This document shows positions 63,159 to 64,000 of a DNA stretch of 64,000 nt, in pieces. How positions within the stretch are numbered: the first letter of the stretch is position 1; each line of letters begins with the position of its first letter. Source of the DNA: Mycobacterium sp. DL592. Its GTDB lineage: Bacteria; Actinomycetota; Actinomycetes; Mycobacteriales; Mycobacteriaceae. The translations under genes were made by a program, and so were the position numbers. Under the pieces are notes generated by a model. That model was not told the origin of the DNA. It made no database searches and saw only the letters and a program-made list of their open reading frames with translations. The stretch is from contig NZ_CP050192.1 of assembly GCF_011694515.1 (NCBI RefSeq), positions 4,360,421 to 4,424,420 on the forward strand, in the 5' to 3' direction.

Positions 63159-63980
63159 ATGCGGATAGCCCTGGCCCAAATCCTTTCTGGCACCGACCCC
63201 GCCGCCAACCTGACCCTGGTCGAGCAGTACACCCGGCAGGCCGCCGCGGCGGGCGCACGACTGGTCGTGTTCCCCGAGGGCACCATGAGCCGGTTCGGGG
63301 TGCCGCTGACCCCGATCGCCGAGCCGCTGGACGGACCGTGGGCCGACGCGGTGCGCGGCATCGCCGCCCGCGCCGGGATCACGGTGGTGGCCGGGATGTT
63401 CACCCCCACCTCCGACGAGCGGGTCACCAACACCCTGCTGGCCACCGGCCCCGGCATCGATGCCCACTACGACAAGATCCATCTCTACGACGCGTTCGGG
63501 TTCGCCGAATCCGCCGGCGTCGCGGCCGGCCGCGAACCGGTGGTCATCACCGTCGACGGCGTCGGAGTGGGGTTGACGCTGTGCTACGACATCCGCTTTC
63601 CCAACCTTTACCTCGAGCTGGCCGACCGCGGCGCACAGGTCATCACCGTCAGCGCGTCGTGGGGTGCGGGCCCCGGCAAGCTCGAGCAGTGGACCCTGCT
63701 CGCCCGGGCCCGGGCATTGGACTCGGCGTCGTTCATCCTCGCCGCGGACCAGGGCTATCCGGGTGACGAGATGGCGAACACCTCGAGGGCGCCGACCGGT
63801 GTCGGCGGCAGCTTGGTCGCCTCCCCGTTCGGCGAAGTGCTCGCCTCCGCAGGCCCCGACCCTCAACTCGTGGTGGCCGACGTCGACGTCGACGCCGTGC
63901 CCGCGGTGCGCGAGACGCTCGGCGTGCTGCGTAACCGCTCAGAGTTCGCTCAGATTGATAGGGCAGAATCGCGCGGGTGA
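63159..63980 (+). CDS. Carbon-nitrogen hydrolase (nitrilase superfamily, Rv0480c)
   Basis: A 273-aa nitrilase-superfamily enzyme. The E-K-C triad is E40 (LVVFPEGTM), K106 (HYDKIHLYD) and C142 (TLCYDIRFPNLY). The family cleaves amide or nitrile bonds; close relatives hydrolyse deaminated glutathione-type or omega-amide substrates, but the substrate here is unknown. The stop overlaps the next gene's GTG by 4 nt. Confidence 0.9.
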   Translation: MRIALAQILSGTDPAANLTLVEQYTRQAAAAGARLVVFPEGTMSRFGVPLTPIAEPLDGPWADAVRGIAARAGITVVAGMFTPTSDERVTNTLLATGPGIDAHYDKIHLYDAFGFAESAGVAAGREPVVITVDGVGVGLTLCYDIRFPNLYLELADRGAQVITVSASWGAGPGKLEQWTLLARARALDSASFILAADQGYPGDEMANTSRAPTGVGGSLVASPFGEVLASAGPDPQLVVADVDVDAVPAVRETLGVLRNRSEFAQIDRAESRG

Positions 63981-64000
63981 CGTATCCGCCACAGGGCCCG
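63977..64000 (+). CDS. Start of the next gene (Rv0479c-like membrane protein), 8 codons in the window
   Basis: A GTG overlaps the nitrilase-family stop and reads MTYPPQGP before the window ends. In M. tuberculosis the gene at this position, Rv0479c, encodes a membrane protein with a similar Pro-rich start. Identity rests on context, since only eight codons are visible. Confidence 0.55.

Noticed and set aside
1..64000. tRNA/rRNA genes, CRISPR arrays, insertion sequences
   Set aside because: No cloverleaf-type sequence, repeat-spacer pattern or transposase-like reading frame was seen on either strand; unaided reading could miss a divergent tRNA.

Overview
The window is high-GC actinobacterial DNA from a mycobacterium. 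It carries mycothiol synthesis (mshA), SenX3-RegX3, MmpS/MmpL, F420-type nitroreductase-like proteins, a mycobacterial ribosomal protein (bS22), DUF2505 proteins and L,D-transpeptidase LprQ. From memory, gene order follows M. tuberculosis H37Rv Rv0536 to Rv0479c in reverse. Several Rv-region genes are absent here (fabH, mmpS2/mmpL2, cmaA2, Rv0492-Rv0494), and about 17 kb of other genes lies between the hemL and hemB blocks. I read it as a free-living, probably rapid-growing Mycobacterium (Mycolicibacterium); the species is not determined.

Layout. 1-7.2 kb: end of a nitronate monooxygenase-like gene, galE3-like epimerase, MTA phosphorylase, a MarR regulator with a secreted Ala-rich protein, a 590-bp gene-free stretch, menA, a hairpin element, a DUF4229 protein, a 53-aa membrane protein and a ParA-like ATPase. 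7.2-13.2 kb: the System II cytochrome c maturation operon (CcsA-type protein, ResB, CcdA, TlpA-like lipoprotein) joined by 1-4 nt overlaps or short gaps to a phosphoglycerate-mutase-fold protein and hemL. 13.2-32 kb, the accessory region: tetR-hydrolase; feoA-feoB-nfu; two divergent F420-type nitroreductase-family genes; tetR-mmpS-mmpL with a small membrane protein; a five-gene divergent module (4-TM protein, Tat metallophosphoesterase and cupredoxin lipoprotein against an ECF sigma factor and a Rieske protein) followed by a small secreted protein; tetR-DUF2236; a copper P-type ATPase with a copper-box palindrome; a GPP34 protein; an amidohydrolase.

32-41.7 kb: four small membrane proteins, then hemB, hemD, hemC, hemA and a glutaredoxin-like protein on the minus strand. 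Together with hemL and the ccs genes, the window encodes much of the route from glutamyl-tRNA to heme precursor and to cytochrome c. SerB1, a MaoC-like dehydratase homolog and a PlsC-type acyltransferase follow. 41.7-48.9 kb: GalE2-like protein, bS22, an excisionase-type HTH protein, proC, a thioesterase, a TIM-barrel isomerase, Rv0497-like protein, exopolyphosphatase and a Cys-rich Rv0495c-like protein. 48.9-64 kb: a polyprenyl-phosphate sugar transferase with a CRP-like operator, regX3-senX3, gpm1, a YbjN-like gene, mshA, a ROK regulator, an SDR, lprQ, a secreted protein, murB, two tandem DUF2505 genes, a methyltransferase-like gene, a nitrilase-family gene and the first codons of the next gene.

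The most interesting parts are: (i) the ECF sigma/Rieske/cupredoxin module, where two genes start 4-5 nt after the same bipartite motif (TGTAACCCC-N6-TATCTAG) and a TGTAAC palindrome sits between the divergent arms; (ii) two 61-nt inverted-repeat elements with identical 21-19-21 architecture and compensatory base changes, each at a convergent gene junction; (iii) an Nfu-type Fe-S protein as third gene of the feo operon. Many start codons appear to be leaderless. No tRNA, rRNA, CRISPR array, IS element or prophage was seen.
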